A stretch of 64,000 nucleotides of DNA, from assembly GCA_013368315.1 (NCBI GenBank), contig JAACJM010000288.1:1-64000 (forward strand), written 5' to 3'. Shown here piece after piece: positions 31,561-45,300 of the stretch. Made by a program: the position numbers and the translations under genes. Below the pieces are notes generated by a model. The model saw only the letters and a list, made by a program, of their open reading frames with translations. It was not told the origin of the DNA and did no database searches. The DNA comes from Tetrapyrgos nigripes. Its lineage: Eukaryota; Basidiomycota; Agaricomycetes; Agaricales; Campanellaceae. Numbering within the stretch: the stretch's first letter is position 1; every line of letters begins with the position of its first letter.

Positions 31561-34500
31561 AATGTGTATAGTAACTTTCGGCAAAACATAGAGATCTGGA
31601 CCTTGAGCCATCTCTCAGCCTAGCTGACTTGTTGCATCGATGGAGTAGGTTTACGGTCTTGACATTTTGCGTCCTAACATTATAAACAACGTTGATACAG
31701 GAAATCTACCCCTAACCCGAGCCGGCGACTAGTCGAAATGAGGGTTAAGGATTCAGATTTAAGTGAAACGTATATAGACGCACCTTTACCCTCGACACCC
31801 GCGAAATCCAAAAGCATCTCCCATGTCATTAATGTCGGCATTTTCCAGTTAAAGTTGAGAATACTTCACAGCTTGAGGCCTAAGTGTTTATTGGTGAGGA
31901 GAGGATGGAAGGCCTGCAGCTGTGGTCTGACCAACAGCTGGAGGAGAAGTCTATTACCCGGGCTGGGACCAAGAACTGGAAAAGTGACCACGGGTCCGCC
32001 TGTTTAGAAGAGAAATTTCAGGAAAAGGAACGTGTACAGTGGGGTTTTGGTGAATACGTGACCTGAAAGCCCATATACTTTACGCTCCATAATCCCTTAT
32101 TGAGTACTAGCACCACGCATTATTGAGACACGACACGGTGACTGAAAAAAAGGGAAGTCAGACGACTATGTAGACTGGCAGATGCGTGGAACGCACCATT
32201 TCTCTATCAGGTGTCAGATTCTCTCCAGTCATGCTCTCCACTCTCTGCTATCTCCTTGCCTAATGTGATAACTCCTTCGAGGTTATGAGATATGCATCTG
32301 AAAAGCATGGAGGATGGGCTGTGACGTGGCACGGTGGAGGTAATGAAGGTAAGTTCTAGAAGCTGCCAATTATGCGTGGATGAAGAACGAACCCGGTATA
32401 GTGTGATAGAAAACATACCCATGGTGAGACATCTTGGCGGGTAAGAAGGGACTGGGACGACGAGAAAACACGAGAGGTTTCTGAGGAGTGATGTTGCGTG
32501 TCGGCAGAAAGAGCATACACCTGGGGTATGGTACGAGGATCCTGACGAAATATCGTACAGCATTGAAACGCACCTCGAAACCAAGTACACCAATGGTGCA
32601 TCATTGAGGGGCAGAAGTCCCGGAACAGCTCTAAAGGAAAGAGAAGCGCGCCGTGGCTTTAACAATGGAACGTCCACACGTCAGCGTTAATCAAGCTCAG
32701 GTTATCAAGGTTATGGGAGTATAGTGGGCAGGATTGATGTATTGCGAAGGATATTTCTACCACAGCGACTAAGTAGTAGATAGACGTACGGTGACATCAA
32801 CCACTGAGAATTGCGTGAGTTTGAAGAGCGCAAAGAAAGGACGACTGACTTACCTACATACCCTTAGCCCAAACACGCCTGTCTAACCTCTACCACACGG
32901 CAACAATGCAATAGTAGGGAAAAAGCTTCTGCACTCTTCAAAATGATTTGCGTGAGCTTTTTTAGTTCGAACTTGATACGGGTTGTAGGGTCTAAGTCTC
33001 TATGTGGTAGTGAAGTCGTGTTTGAGTTAGAGATAAAGGCAAAAGTAAGGATAGAATTTGAGCTGGAGGAATGTCGACGTCTCGTCTGACCAGGTGTCGT
33101 TGAGTGGTGCGTATGCTGTCAAAGATGAACGAGACAAAGGATGGGTAAGAAATATGAAAAATTATACAGAAAGAGAAGAGAGAGAAAGAAGGAATCGGAA
33201 AAGATAGGAACTCACGAGGAAGAGGATCAACCTCGATGACTAGTACCCAAGTATTCTTCCGAAAGAAAGAGGTCTTTATTCCAAGTAAGACTCTTCACCG
33301 CGTCCGGGTTGTCTGCTCAAGCGAGGTTGCTCAGGATAAGTATTAGCCTAGTAAATTATAGCAAGAACAACACGTACCATCACCCAGGACCCTCATCCAA
33401 TTGAAATTTTCCAATCCACTTTCTCGGGTCGTTTTCGCTTCAATCCTTACCCAATATCGTCCAAAACCAGCTCAGACTTCTCTTTATCATACCTCAACAC
33501 TTCAACACTTCCTAGCGCAGTATCGTCGAAAGCAAGTGGAATCGTGGATTACGAGCCTTTAGGGTCTCGTTCTTATAACCTGACGTTTCTGCGTGTGGCT
33601 ATGCTCGATAACTCCACCGGTCCCCGGTGCCATTTGATCACCGTAACCGGTCATCGGCCGTTGCCGCAAAGACGCGTGATCTGCAACGCTCATCATCTTT
33701 CACCCTTACTCATCGCTGCTCACCATCCATGAACTGATTACTTGGGCCTCGTTACTGCACGCGAAGCGGTGGCCCACAGCTCCTTCATCTTCATATCGCC
33801 AGAAAACAGTAAATAGCTCCAAGTGTCGGGGGTCTGGTCGTCGTCTGAGCCTGAGATTGAATCAAATAGGGACTCTACGGGTTCTTAGGGCTTTGCCGCT
33901 GTGGTGAAGATGGACGTTCATTGCTCGAGAACGAGATGGAAGTTGGAGAAAAAAGAGTAAGATTGCCGGATGATTTGCCGGTAGCTGTGACTTATGTGAC
34001 AAAGCTGTCACGTCGAGGCTGCCAATATCAAGCCAATATCCATCGTCTCGTAGTTTTGTGCTGAAGCTTTTGAGGTTCAGGTGGTCAAGGGGGAAGGTGG
34101 TAATTATTATTTTTGCGCTCTTCAAACACACGGAGTTCTCAATGGCTCATTTCACCGTATGCGTACTAATCTAATCGCTGTCGTAGAAACATGAAGGGGG
34201 TGTGGGCCAGTGCCGAGGCGTGGCGAGTACGAGGCTGGAGCTCAACCATGGTAAAGTATACATTATTTTATGGAACTTCTTTCTGCGAAGACCAAACCCC
34301 CCTCCCACAGGTATGGTAAAGTACAAGTAAAGTACACACTGTGTCAGGGTGTCAGCGTAGTATGACATGTCCAGACAACTTGAAGTAGAAAACGTCCGAG
34401 AGTAGGAAAGAAACAGCTTCAAGTTATGTTTGATATGCAACGTCGAGCTGGAAACATCGTACGACTTGGAGCCATGATTATTGTAAGACATTGAGCTGTG

Positions 34501-36428
34501 ATAAACATACCACGTTGCATGAGAAAGATTCAAATGGGCGCTGAGTCTTTGCAGACAGACGCCGCCGCGTTAAGCCAAAACTGGATACAAAAGCAGAAAG
34601 AGGATACAATGAAAAGGTCTCCAAAGCGGCGGTGTTGCAATCAAAGTGATCGTTGCCAAGTGCGGACAAAACCAAGATTAGAAAGTACTGCAACAAACGA
34701 GATGTGTGCAAACAGGTTTCATGGTGGTGAAAAAAAAAAAAGAAAAGAGCAGGTTGACGGAGTGGTAGAGCCTGTATACGTCAGAAATAACACGGAAAAG
34801 TCAACAGGGGGAGAAATCTTACCAGTGTCAGGGGCAGAAAGCCTTGATAGATCATAGATCAGAGGAAAAATCGAAACAAAAATAGACATAGCCACATGCA
34901 GAATCGCAGTGTAAAGAACTCAGCCTCGTAATCGCCATTCACTGTTCACAATATATCAGCCCTACCTTTCCGATAACGCAGTATCCTGAGCGAATATTAC
35001 AATGCACGTTACAACGCGCAAATCCAACGACTTCTCTTTACCTTCGTGTTGACCTTTTCAACGAGAGCTTAATGATCCAAAAACTGTTACTTGTAGGAGC
35101 TGTTTAGGTCTTCTCTTGGTCCAAAACAGGTAATAGACTCCTCCACCTCCTCTCCCCCTCAAGCGAAAAATGACCGTGTGATGGTACCCACCTGGTCGAC
35201 TGGTGGACCATGGAAGTCGTTATTCAATATTCGATATCGTTTATGTAGTACCTCGATGTACGTTACAGTACTCGGACAACAATTCTTCACGAGTGTCATG
35301 CCAATATTCCTTTCCAGCCGCAACAACTTTTGATCACTTCCCAAGTTTTTTCCGCCGTCCCAGTCGCCAATGACCCCATGAGCTCTGGCTCACTTCTTAG
35401 TATCTCGCTCACCAAGACGTTTCTCCGTGACTATGTCGACCGGGTTCTCGTATTCCGCACTGGTCACTTTCCGTCGACAGGTTACTCACGATCTCCGGAA
35501 AATTCACCTTCGGTAACCGCGTCCTGCCGGGTCACAGCCATGCTTAGTCTGGCTCTGTCTGGCTTGGCTCTTGGTCTCTTGGTCGGCGTTATATCTGAGG
35601 GAACAATGTTATGGCTATTCAATGCATCAAAGTTAATGCTGATCTCTTGTTGATCTCATTTATTCCTACTATCAAGGTCGCTAGTCTCTCGTAGACAGCC
35701 TACAGTAACAGCGATCACTAGAGTGATGTACAAGGTCGCTGATCAGCCTCCCGACGATGAACATTCTAATGACAATTTCTATCATTCCCACGTCATCTGA
35801 GGATGTCCTTGGTGCCGCCACTATATACTTGGCAGCAGCGACTTCATCAAGCTCAGGAAGCTGCGTTTCCTTTGCGTTACGGGTTTATCTGTGACTGGTA
35901 CGGAGCATGTGATTTGACCTGGCTGGAGTCTCTCGTGCCTGGCACTGGCAGAGATCCGGCCAGTCACCGTGTGTGGGTGAGGGTGAGTCTAGTCTCCCCA
36001 TCCGTCCTGGATAGCAAAAAATCCTGCTTATCAGGCTTGACTGGCTGTAGAGTATGTATAAGCCCGAGGACGGACGGAGATGACAATTCAGGAACCGTCC
36101 AGTCGAGGATCCTTAGCTATACAGAAGCGGTACAAATCGGTTTCTTAGGAAAATATACGGTAAGGTCACTGTGATTATCAAACCGCCCGATGGTGGCGGA
36201 CGCTTCAAATTCTTGTCTTTTCACTACAGGGAGCGGCGAAGACGCTTGCGTCAGATAAAATTTTAGTGCTTGCTGGTGGAATAACTCTGGCACAGTGGTG
36301 AGCATTCATGGAGTAGCTAGTATTCTACTGCTTGTTTGGCTTGATTTTCGTGAATTGTGACTCTGCTAAGTGCTATGTAGTGCCTCTGCTGTCGTGATCT
36401 GCGAACCGGATAAAAGCCTGCGTCACAA
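31561..36428. other. Long stretch without a convincing gene
   Basis: The longest frames are 156 codons on - (32207-32677), 119 on + (34498-34857), 107 on + (35330-35653) and 123 on + (35803-36174). None has a recognised domain. Bases 33925-34000 are a dispersed copy of 20925-20990. A promoter-like C/T-rich stretch precedes a short frame at 33544. Spliced genes with small exons could be hidden here. Confidence 0.35.
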
Positions 36429-36672
36429 CGGGTTTGACATTTTTCTCTGACTTGCTCGTGAAACGTTGCTATACATACTTGGAAATGCCAGAAATCGAGC
36501 AAGATAGCTAAATAGACAGATAAACGGATAGTATCCATATCTAGAAGCAAGTGTTCCTGTGAATGCTATCTGAGCGGCCGCTCCAGGAAGGTTTGACATT
36601 TCTCATTCAAAAAGTTGCTATATTTGGAAATGTCAGAAATCGAGTGTTCCTGCCTGAGCGGCCGCTGCAAGG
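36429..36672. repeat. Two direct copies of a TTTGACATTT...CAGAAATCGAG block
   Basis: TTTGACATTT, GTTGCTATA, TTGGAAATG(T/C)CAGAAATCGAG, TGTTCCTG and CTGAGCGGCCGCT occur in the same order twice, starting near 36429 and 36591. The first copy has an extra 50 bases in its middle. The CTGAGCGGCCGCT blocks end at about 36582 and 36664. Confidence 0.6.
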
Positions 36673-37309
36673 GTTGCAGAAGTTGAGGATGCAACTGATG
36701 GTGGCTAGTGGCTACTATATCTCCCTTCCCACTCGGATGAAGTTCTCAAAGCAGCATATGCCCCTATGCGTCAAACTGGACCACGGATGGAGTGGTTGTC
36801 GGGAGAACTGTCTATTACTTACTATGCTTGCTATTTTGCCAACCTTTGCGCAATGCAAGATTAGCTCCCATCGGCCCTCTAACCTTGACTCAGCCTGATG
36901 CTCTCAGATAGTATAACCGTGTTCTGTACAGGCTATGTAGACTTTTTGCTGAGTATCCCATACGGAGGGTTCGGAGTTCTCTTCCCAAGTTTTCATCGTT
37001 TCGGTCTCTCCTGTTCCAGATAGACAGCATGTGCGTTTCACTTTTGCGTCGGTGATCGTTGAAACTGGCTTACTATTAGCTCCGAAAGTCAGGTAGACCA
37101 CACTCGTCAATCGTGCGCGCCACTGGTGATCATGTCACTACATAGTTATTAACTGTGCCTGTTTTGCTGTGTACAAGTTTGATGACAGAGTATACCGGTA
37201 CGCCGTTTTATTCGCATCTCCATTTAATTCGTTTCATACACCGGAAATTCGTCAGGTTCAGCTGATATAGCCCTGGCGCTGTAATTCTGGCGCGAAGTGG
37301 TTGTCCAGG
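36673..37309. other. Intergenic upstream of the acyltransferase gene
   Basis: No gene-like frame was recognised; the C+T content is uneven and a few short frames occur. Confidence 0.4.
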
Positions 37310-37317
37310 TATATAAT
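37310..37317 (+). promoter_or_regulatory. TATA box of the acyltransferase-like gene
   Basis: TATATAAT lies 79 bases upstream of the ATG at 37397. Confidence 0.5.
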
Positions 37318-37396
37318 GCGCATATCTACTAGGAATGTTGTTCACTAACTTCCCCGCCCGTTTTTGTTATTTATCCTCCCAGCCCTCCGCATCTCC

Positions 37397-39490
37397 ATGG
37401 CTGCTCTCGTCGAACAACGCTCGCTTCAAAAACCTCAACTACCACACTCGCACTTGGAATTCACACTATCACCCGACCGTACACAATACATCAGACGTGC
37501 ACATGGCAGAGAAAGGTCCTCTGCATGTACTAGGTGTGTAGAGATGTCTTTCAACTTAACCCGTGTTTGATTCTTATATGCTCTCGCAGTCAATACTCCG
37601 ATGGCAACATGCACCAATACGGGATCGGTATCCTTGAGTTCAAGGAGTCGGTCTCCCAACCAGAAATGTTCAAGCATGCTCGTGCTGCTTGGATGAAGCT
37701 CCGTTTTCAAGCACCGTGGATGGCGTATCGTTGCAGTTCTATCAAAGACGACCCCGAACCCAATGCATTCCTTCTCTCATACGACATCATTGGCAGGAAT
37801 AGCAAAATGACTCAAAATGGATTTCAGAATCTTGAAGAGTGGGCAGATGACACTCTCATGATGCGTGACGAGGTCCGTACTTTCGATGAGTGGGAGATGT
37901 GGTTGAAAGACCACTTTTGGCGTCCGAGTGAGGGACATTTTGGGATGGAGTCGCATATTGCGTGGGGGGCTGATGATAAGCATTGGATTGTCATGTAAGC
38001 ATTCTTTCTGTTTATAGTCAAAGAGGGAAAGCGTTAACGGAGGACCTTTTGATAGGAGTTCTGCTCCGCATATGACGGCCGACGCAAGAGGAGTGTTCAG
38101 CCTTTTTGATTTATATATGAAACTTGTCACGAAAGAATTCCAGGTTCGTTGGCTTCAATCATGCTTTTATTCACATACTCAACGAAGACCGAACAGGACT
38201 CAAAAAAGGCCACCTATGTGCCGCCTGAAAGATACCCATGGGGCGACGAAATCAGTAAGCTCACTCCAGCCGCCACAACCCTACTGCCGGACGTTGGTAC
38301 GGAACCAGTCTTAAACCCAGATCCATCCAAATTGGTATGTGAAAACCGGACTTCATCATCACCTTCAGTGTATGCTCATTTTCCCTTCCCATTCCCAACC
38401 ACAAAGGTCCAATTCGATAGACAACCTTTCCCATCGACAGTCGTTCCAATCTCCACCGACACAACATCGTTATATGGTGACTCCCTCTTGAATAAAATCG
38501 CTCTTTCGCAAACCGATACTCGAGCCATCACGCTGGCCTGTAGCAAGGCAAAATGCACACTGACAGTGCTGCTAAACTCCATTTTGCTTTTGGCTGATGT
38601 CGAGAAGGCAGTGGGAATGCTGCTTGCTGAGGCGAAGAAGCAGAATTCTCCAAAGATGATGGCGCTGGTGGAAGAGAATTGGTATAAAGCAGAAGTTTGG
38701 TGTATCCAAATCAATCCAGTCGATATGGTACGGTTTTTCAATCTTGTTCTTTGCCTTTCGTTAATTCAATAATTCTAGCGAGGTTACGTTTACCCCAGAT
38801 ATCAAACCTTACATGGATCGAGTACTTCCGGTGGAATTCTCAACGTTATGGTCCCTACATACCATTCGATGACCGCCATTCGTAAATGCCTCACCATTAA
38901 AGACGGAAAGATACACAGAACATGGTACAGCAATCCATCCGCTTTCTGGGTGGACGTGATCCAGGACACACAAGCTTTGTTGAAAATTGTTGCTAAAGTA
39001 AGTCCATAACGGTTTTGTAACTTTTCTTGATTGACTGAGCTTCGCTGTATAGACACCTCCATCTTTATTCCACAAATCCGCAGTCATGTCAGAACAGTTT
39101 GCTCCTCTCATGGGCACCGTCAGCGCAGACGCCATGATGGGTACGAAACCTCTTGGAATGATCCCATCATCTATTGGCAGCATGGAACGTCTTGGTCTCT
39201 ACAGAGACTTCAGCCCTCTTTACCAAAAGTCAAAGATGGGCACCGATGCCGAACCCCCTTACCTTATTCCTCAGATGGCAGTGGGTGGACGTTCTCATAA
39301 TACGCCTGCTGTAACTGTTACGATATGGGAGTACAATGGGTCAATGGTGATGAATACGCAGGGTTCGAAGAGGCATCAGAACGCAGAAGGTTGGGATATG
39401 TTTTGCTCTGCAGCGATAGACGGATTTAAGCAAGTCATCAAGGGTGTTCTGGCGAGCCAGAGGAGTGAAGGAGCGAGAGCGGCGCTATAG
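37397..39490 (+). CDS. CoA-dependent acyltransferase-like (condensation-fold) protein
   Basis: Exons 37397-37533, 37590-37994, 38056-38143, 38197-38334, 38407-38727, 38779-38997 and 39053-39490 join in frame and encode 581 residues. The 72-nt segment 38335-38406 is also in frame, so it may be retained (605 residues). Residues 182-198, SSAPHMTADARGVFSLF, contain an HxxxD motif (His186, Asp190), the catalytic signature of the BAHD/condensation/chloramphenicol acetyltransferase fold. An N-terminal segment with WMKLRFQAPWMAYRC and a C-terminal segment with VAVGGRSHN-like and TVTIWEYNG stretches fit the two-lobed fold. The HxxxDG glycine is replaced by alanine. The substrate is unknown; trichothecene or alcohol O-acetyltransferases are relatives at family level only. 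It stands alone, with no biosynthetic neighbours in view. Confidence 0.62.
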
Positions 39491-41686
39491 TTGTTGTATC
39501 TTGGCATTTCCTGGAGTATGCGATTTTCATTTGGGCATTGTTATTCTATTATTATCTGCAGTATTAGTACTACCTCACACTCCCTTTGCACGTATCCTTA
39601 CTATTATCATGTATTTATCTTACTTATCTAGGTAATTGGGCGAATTGAATGTATACCATCTCAAATCGGATAATATCTGAAGCTCTAAAGTCTCAAGTAG
39701 CGGAAATGCCAGGAAGACAGCTCAAGCCAATCCATTGATGGAGATTTTACTCGAGGATAGTACCCAATATCCTCTCAAACACCTCTCAAATACAGGCCTA
39801 GGTTCGGCCAAAAAGCGACGCGTCCCGATGCCATCGCGTCGGTCATGCCTATCACCTGATGAGTAAATCAGCTGGTAACTCCATCCGGCAAACCGCTTTC
39901 TTCTCACTTCCATCTCGTCGACGCTTCCGCTCCCCTACACTTCTCAAAGCTACTTCTAATCTTTCCCAGCCATCAGTAAAGGATAAGGCGAGGAAACGAA
40001 AGGAGAAGAATGCCTTGATGGAGGACGGCTGGTGTTGAGCGTGAATGGTGAGTAATTACTGTCTTATTGTGATAATGGATATGGACTTACTGCGACATTG
40101 GGCAACAGATTCCGACGTTGAAGAAACCACGAAAGGAAAGGGACTAGGGAGGTTTCTATTGAACGGAGACTCGTCCGTAGACATGGACCGTTGACATTGA
40201 ATGGACAGCCGAGGTTTGAGGTTGGGCCTGGATTTGGTACATCTGAACTCTCGGCAGTGGGTGTCAGCGGCTCAGAGCAAGTCTAGAGGATGAAGGGTAT
40301 GTCAAAAGACTTGGCTTTTAATACTTAGTATGCTGACCACGAAAACGATAGCAGCCGGTTTCTCTCCATCACTCCGTCCTCCACGCCCGTCGCTTCTCGC
40401 TCCTGACGACTTAGTCTACTCGAAATTTAAGACGCAATTCCCGGCCAACACAACATGAGGAGGAGGACATGTATCTCGTTAAAGATAACCATTAGCAGAC
40501 TTACTTCAAGCTAAACGACTTCAAGTCAATCGACACCCTTCTCAACGTCTCGATGTATACGAAAACCATACCCTCGACATATATATCCGCTAATATAGCT
40601 TATGAAGACGTTCGAAGACCTAGAGCGACGAAGATCGGGAAAGCAAGGTTTCCGCGAGACATAGTTCGACGGCCACAAAAGTCCAGAGACGTGCTACGAG
40701 ACGCTGAAGGGCTTGTTGGTCCTCGAGCTCGGAGAGGAGCCTGGACGCGTAGAGATGGAGACGTAGATTGGGAGCCCAAGAGTACTTGATGGTGATAGCA
40801 GCTGCCACCCTAGCTTTGGAACATACAACGACGAATAGGTGAGTTTCCAGGTACAGTCTTATAGTATGGCCATATATGAGTTGTTTACGACGAGAATGAC
40901 AAGATTCTCAATTCTTTCTCCCTCAACTCTGCTCTTCCGCATTGCATCGCATTCCTCCGATCCAAGAACTCCTCTTGCTTCCCATCCCTGTCCTGGCTTA
41001 TTTGTCTGTCAAAGGCAATTCAGATCCTGCGCACTCTTTCACGTCCTCAGCTCAAAGAGTTTACCGTGACTCTTGTCCTCGGCATAAACTCTCACCGGAG
41101 GGCGTTGCACCGGCAATATGTTGACGAGGCAAGAGGAATGAGCGGGGTCTAGGAAAGCACCGAGACGGTCTTTGGTGACGGCTGCTTGAGCGTGGGGCTC
41201 AGGCAATAACGTAGAGACCACGATGGGAGTGGAAAGGGCTAGGCGTAGGTGTTTTGAACGGTGCTCGATGTAGCTGTCGAATATGGGCTCAGAGGTGTGT
41301 ATGAAGGGAAGTTTGAGAGTATCATACTTACAAGATTATGACAGGAAGCAGCAATACCGGATTCCACTCGCCCTTCTACAACTGTTCACGAAACAGTTGT
41401 CCTTCAAATCCCCTCCACGCCAACATGTCCTTTGTATTGGTTCATCCCACTTCCTCGCCTCATTCCCTCAGAGTTTCAGGTCGTATTGCCGAAACGTCAC
41501 GACGACTAGAAGCAGCGACTGGAAGTGCTGCATTTCGCTACGTCATCCTTCAGCTCTGAGACCTCTACAACCTCGATTTCCCGTTCCCATCTTTCAAGTC
41601 GCTGGTTTCGTCGTCTATCCATTTAGCAGCACTCTTTACCCTTCCCCACTACACTGCAGGGCGAAATATGCCGTTGTCAATAATGA
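39491..41686. other. Decayed coding traces, no intact gene
   Basis: At 39900-40450 several short frames end in plausible donors or begin after plausible acceptors (GTGAGTAATT at 40048, GTATGTCAAA at 40299 with CGATAG at 40352). Each frame soon meets a stop codon. Basic frames such as KDKARKRKEKNALMEDGW suggest a former gene. From 40.5 to 41.7 kb only short unrecognised frames occur. Confidence 0.35.
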
Positions 41687-42330
41687 GGGATGAGGTTTAG
41701 ATGACGAGAGAAGAATGGGAAAAGGCATCGACAGTGAAGGTGGTGGAGAAAGGTCGGGAGACCTTGACCCTGGGTCACAGAGAGGCACTGAGCCAAGGTA
41801 GTGGGAAAGAAGATGCGAGTAAAGGATGATTGACGTCGGCACCTGACGAAGACTTGGGATCCTGGGACTGTCTCTGTGTCCTTCCTGTCATCTCAGTCCT
41901 TGTGTTCCTTGACACCAATCCACGTCTTTTTGCCTCCCAGCCTTCCCGACGTTCTGCGAGACTGTTACTTTGTCGTTGCAAGGCCGCATGGGCTTTTCAG
42001 GGTTTTGACCTTGAGGGACGAGGTTTGGATGACGAGAGAAGATTGGGAAAAGGCATCGACAGCGAAAATGATGGAGAAAGGTCGGGAGACGTTGATCGTG
42101 GGTCACAGAGAGGCACTGGATAGGGGTAGTGGGAAAGGGGGATGATTGACGTCGGCACCATGACTCGGACTCAGAACCCTGGGACTGTCTCTGCGTTCTT
42201 CTCGTCATCTCAGTCTCGGGTTCCTTGACACTATTCCACGTCTTTCCCTCTCCTAACCTTCCTGACATCTGCGAGTCTACCACTCCGACGTTGCAAGGCC
42301 GCGTGGGCTCTTCAGGGTTTTGGTTTACGC
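41687..42330. repeat. Tandem duplication, two units of about 327 bp
   Basis: The block GAGGGATGAGGTTTAGATGA at 41687 recurs as GAGGGACGAGGTTTGGATGA at 42014, and homology continues through ACTGTCTCTG, CCTTGACACC and GCAAGGCCGC to about 42325. Differences are mostly transitions plus small indels. Both units can be read as (M)TREEWEKAS or MTREDWEKAS, which resembles the VTREEWDAL helix of the DUF6699 gene at 11.7 kb. The frames are otherwise broken. Confidence 0.7.
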
Positions 42331-45300
42331 GTGGTTTTGAGCCTATGGAGAAAAGATAGCGACAGGAGCGTGTTAGCGAGTCGAAAGAGAGGTAGGCTTT
42401 GGAGAAGGATGTCAGGTTCTGAAGGTGCAGAGGGGAATTCTGAGTAGAGACGAGTGGGAGCGATAGTGAAAGACGACGATATAAGGAGGACTAGAGAGAT
42501 GGGGTATGGGATGCATGAAAAGGAGTTGGTCCAGCGAGGTATGGGTCATGTCTCCGTCGCCAACATCAGCCCCACGGAGCCAATGCTTTCTCATCGCCCA
42601 ACTTCCTACTCGCTCATTATTTCTTGTTTCATCACTCCCACTTTTGGCGAATTGAAGAATCACGTCCTCCGTCACAATATGCATCCCCTCTTCATCGTTT
42701 CCTCATATCCATCTTTCACTCGGTCTTCTCATCAGCGATAGAGGAACCAGGTATCACTGGTGGGAGGCTTTAGCATAGCGCGCAAGGACGGAGGCTGTTA
42801 TCAGGCACTAGATCACAGAGGTACTATGAAGACACGTTGAGGGTGGTATTGGGAGGTCACCAGGGAAGACATGAGATGAGGTGGATGCCGGTCACCGGGT
42901 AGTGAGGGAGTGGGATCGAGTTACGCGTACGAGGATGTGAGGAGAGTTGTTGAGGTGGACATGAGGAAGGACAAGGTAGACATTGCAGGTCAAGATGGAA
43001 GAGGTTAAGATCTGGTGAGTGCCAAGTTTTTCGTTGATAATCTCTCTCGAAGACGTTACTCACCATATTTTCCAGTATCTAGCTCTCTCTCATGCTCGTC
43101 CCGTGGCAATGCCAACGTCGTGTTCCTTTTCCTTCATCAACACTTGAGTGATTGTCCGTTACCGCTGGCTCTTTAGTGCAAGTACGAGTAGAGCTGGAGG
43201 GCACACAGATAGTGCTAGCCCGACGATTTTGGGGACGAATGGAATGGAGGAATGAGGAACAGAGGTGTATCTGCGAGGATGACGAGTGGGTTGGGTGGCT
43301 TTTGGTTCGGCTTCGGCGTGAGTGGGATGGGATATTTGGAAATGATTGTCATTGACGTTGTCGGTATGCTTGAGCTTGGTGAACAGTTCTTTGATGGCTT
43401 CCAGCGTTGGCGGTTCAGATCTGTCTGTGTATTCATTGGCCGTTTGACTGGGAAATTAAGACTGAACGAGACCTTTCATAGAAACATAGTACAGGAAAAG
43501 ATGATGAAGATGGCCAGACTATATGTTTGTCCAGTAGTCGATATGTGACGATTGCTAGTTTACTACCTGAAACACCAGATGATAATGACGATGCTGCGCT
43601 CACATTAGGGATTCGGTTATGTACCAGCGATAAGTAGGTCGTAAAATATATAAAGAATATCATAGTGATCTCGTTAGCTATCGCGTAGAATGATGCAGAT
43701 AGATAGATATACGCCAAGTGGTCCCTGCAGGACGCAGCGGGGTGGCGTTGCGTAGTCGCAATACCAAAGATACAGTGCTACAAGGGTAAGGCAGTCCCTC
43801 TACGCGCAGCCACCTGTGGAGGTGTGTGATCTTGGGTACATGATTGTTATGCTGGAATCGTCGTGTCGGATTCCCTTTTCTCGAACATATCTATACTATG
43901 CTTGACTTGTGCATCTTTTCTCCGAAACGTAGCCGAATTTGAAAGAAGCATTAGCATACACGTAGCAGCTACAGAACAGTAATATGACTTAAGAGGAATC
44001 GTCCGCTTGCATGAGAGTAAGTAGCCGGTACATGGCGCCGGTGAAGGACCAGGGCGAAGGCGTTTGATCTCAACACAACCAAATAAACGCGTCTCTCAAG
44101 TTTCAAACACCCATGCAGAATCGATGGGAAGGTCCTGCTCTCTCTCCACTGTAAATTCTTCGCTTATAACTGTCGGAAGTCATTGTGCAATTTCTTATTT
44201 CTCTCTGCCCACTGAAATCTATACCACGTATCTGAAATTTTGAAATAACCGCGGTGGTTGGATGTTTCATGTCGAGGTCATTCTTGCAGGGCTATGGAGC
44301 AGGGTCTGAGGATAGGGTCCGTGCTTCATGTTGTTGAGAGCTAAGTTTGTGCCTGACGAGTTTGCTGGCGTCTTCTCAGAGCAGATCTCTTCCCCCCTCC
44401 TCGACACGACTTTTTACGTATGCGTCTTTCCTCCCCTTCCTCAACCGACTCCAACACGACTTTTCTGCTTTTCCTTATCGACTCGCCTCGTTCATCCTCC
44501 ATTTATGGTGTGGTGTTACCTCTGATTGTGGGCTTTATTTGCATAACTCCCCTCATACTATGCCTGTTCCTGTCCTTTTCCCTTCGTTCTCCCTTTCCAC
44601 TTCCACATCGACTTCATTCCATGCTATCTCATGCGCTGGGACGTTCTGCGCTCTCTACCCCAAACCACCGCATAGGATGAGTATACCTCCCTCCCTCGCC
44701 TCTTCTACTCGAAACTTCCTTCCGACATTGCTTCACGATACGTTTTCCTTCTGGACCCGATGCTGGTGGCAGGTGGAAGTGCAATAAGAGGAGAGGCTGA
44801 AGGATGAGAGGATTCTGTTTGTTAATTTGGTCGGTCTCAATACACGTTGGTGTTCGTTTTGCTTGGGTTGCTGCGCTTATCTTTGTTTTCCCTTCACTGG
44901 CCATTTTCGTCGTTTCTCTTCTAATTTCAGTTTATTCCTCGTCCTGTGTCTCTTGTTTTGCATCCGTTCTCCACTGTCCCAAGCCCTGAGCCCCTTTCAA
45001 CACTCTCAACCTACCTCTCCGCCGTCCTCATCTTTCATCTTTCCTACTAGATCGTACTCCATTTGATCCACGTACGCCCTCACCTCATATATATCTCATC
45101 TGCCAAGCCCAACGACCTAAATACGTTCTGCACTCCCCCGTATCCACAGCTGACAACATTGCTTGTTCATCACATATTCCTTCGTTCTTCTTACATTGAT
45201 ATATAGCTTCTCGTTCCCTTGTTGCATGTAGACCCTCCTCCGATCGTTGTCTATATCCCGACGTTTCGATCCTTGCGGTGATTTGTGGCCTGAGGACGTA

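Noticed and set aside
32207..32677. 156-codon frame on -
   Set aside because: No domain, no conserved pattern, and no support from neighbouring splice signals; kept only as a remark in the stretch description.
44347..44787. 146-codon frame on +
   Set aside because: Same compositional effect as at 12.7 kb; overlapping open frames and no recognisable motif.
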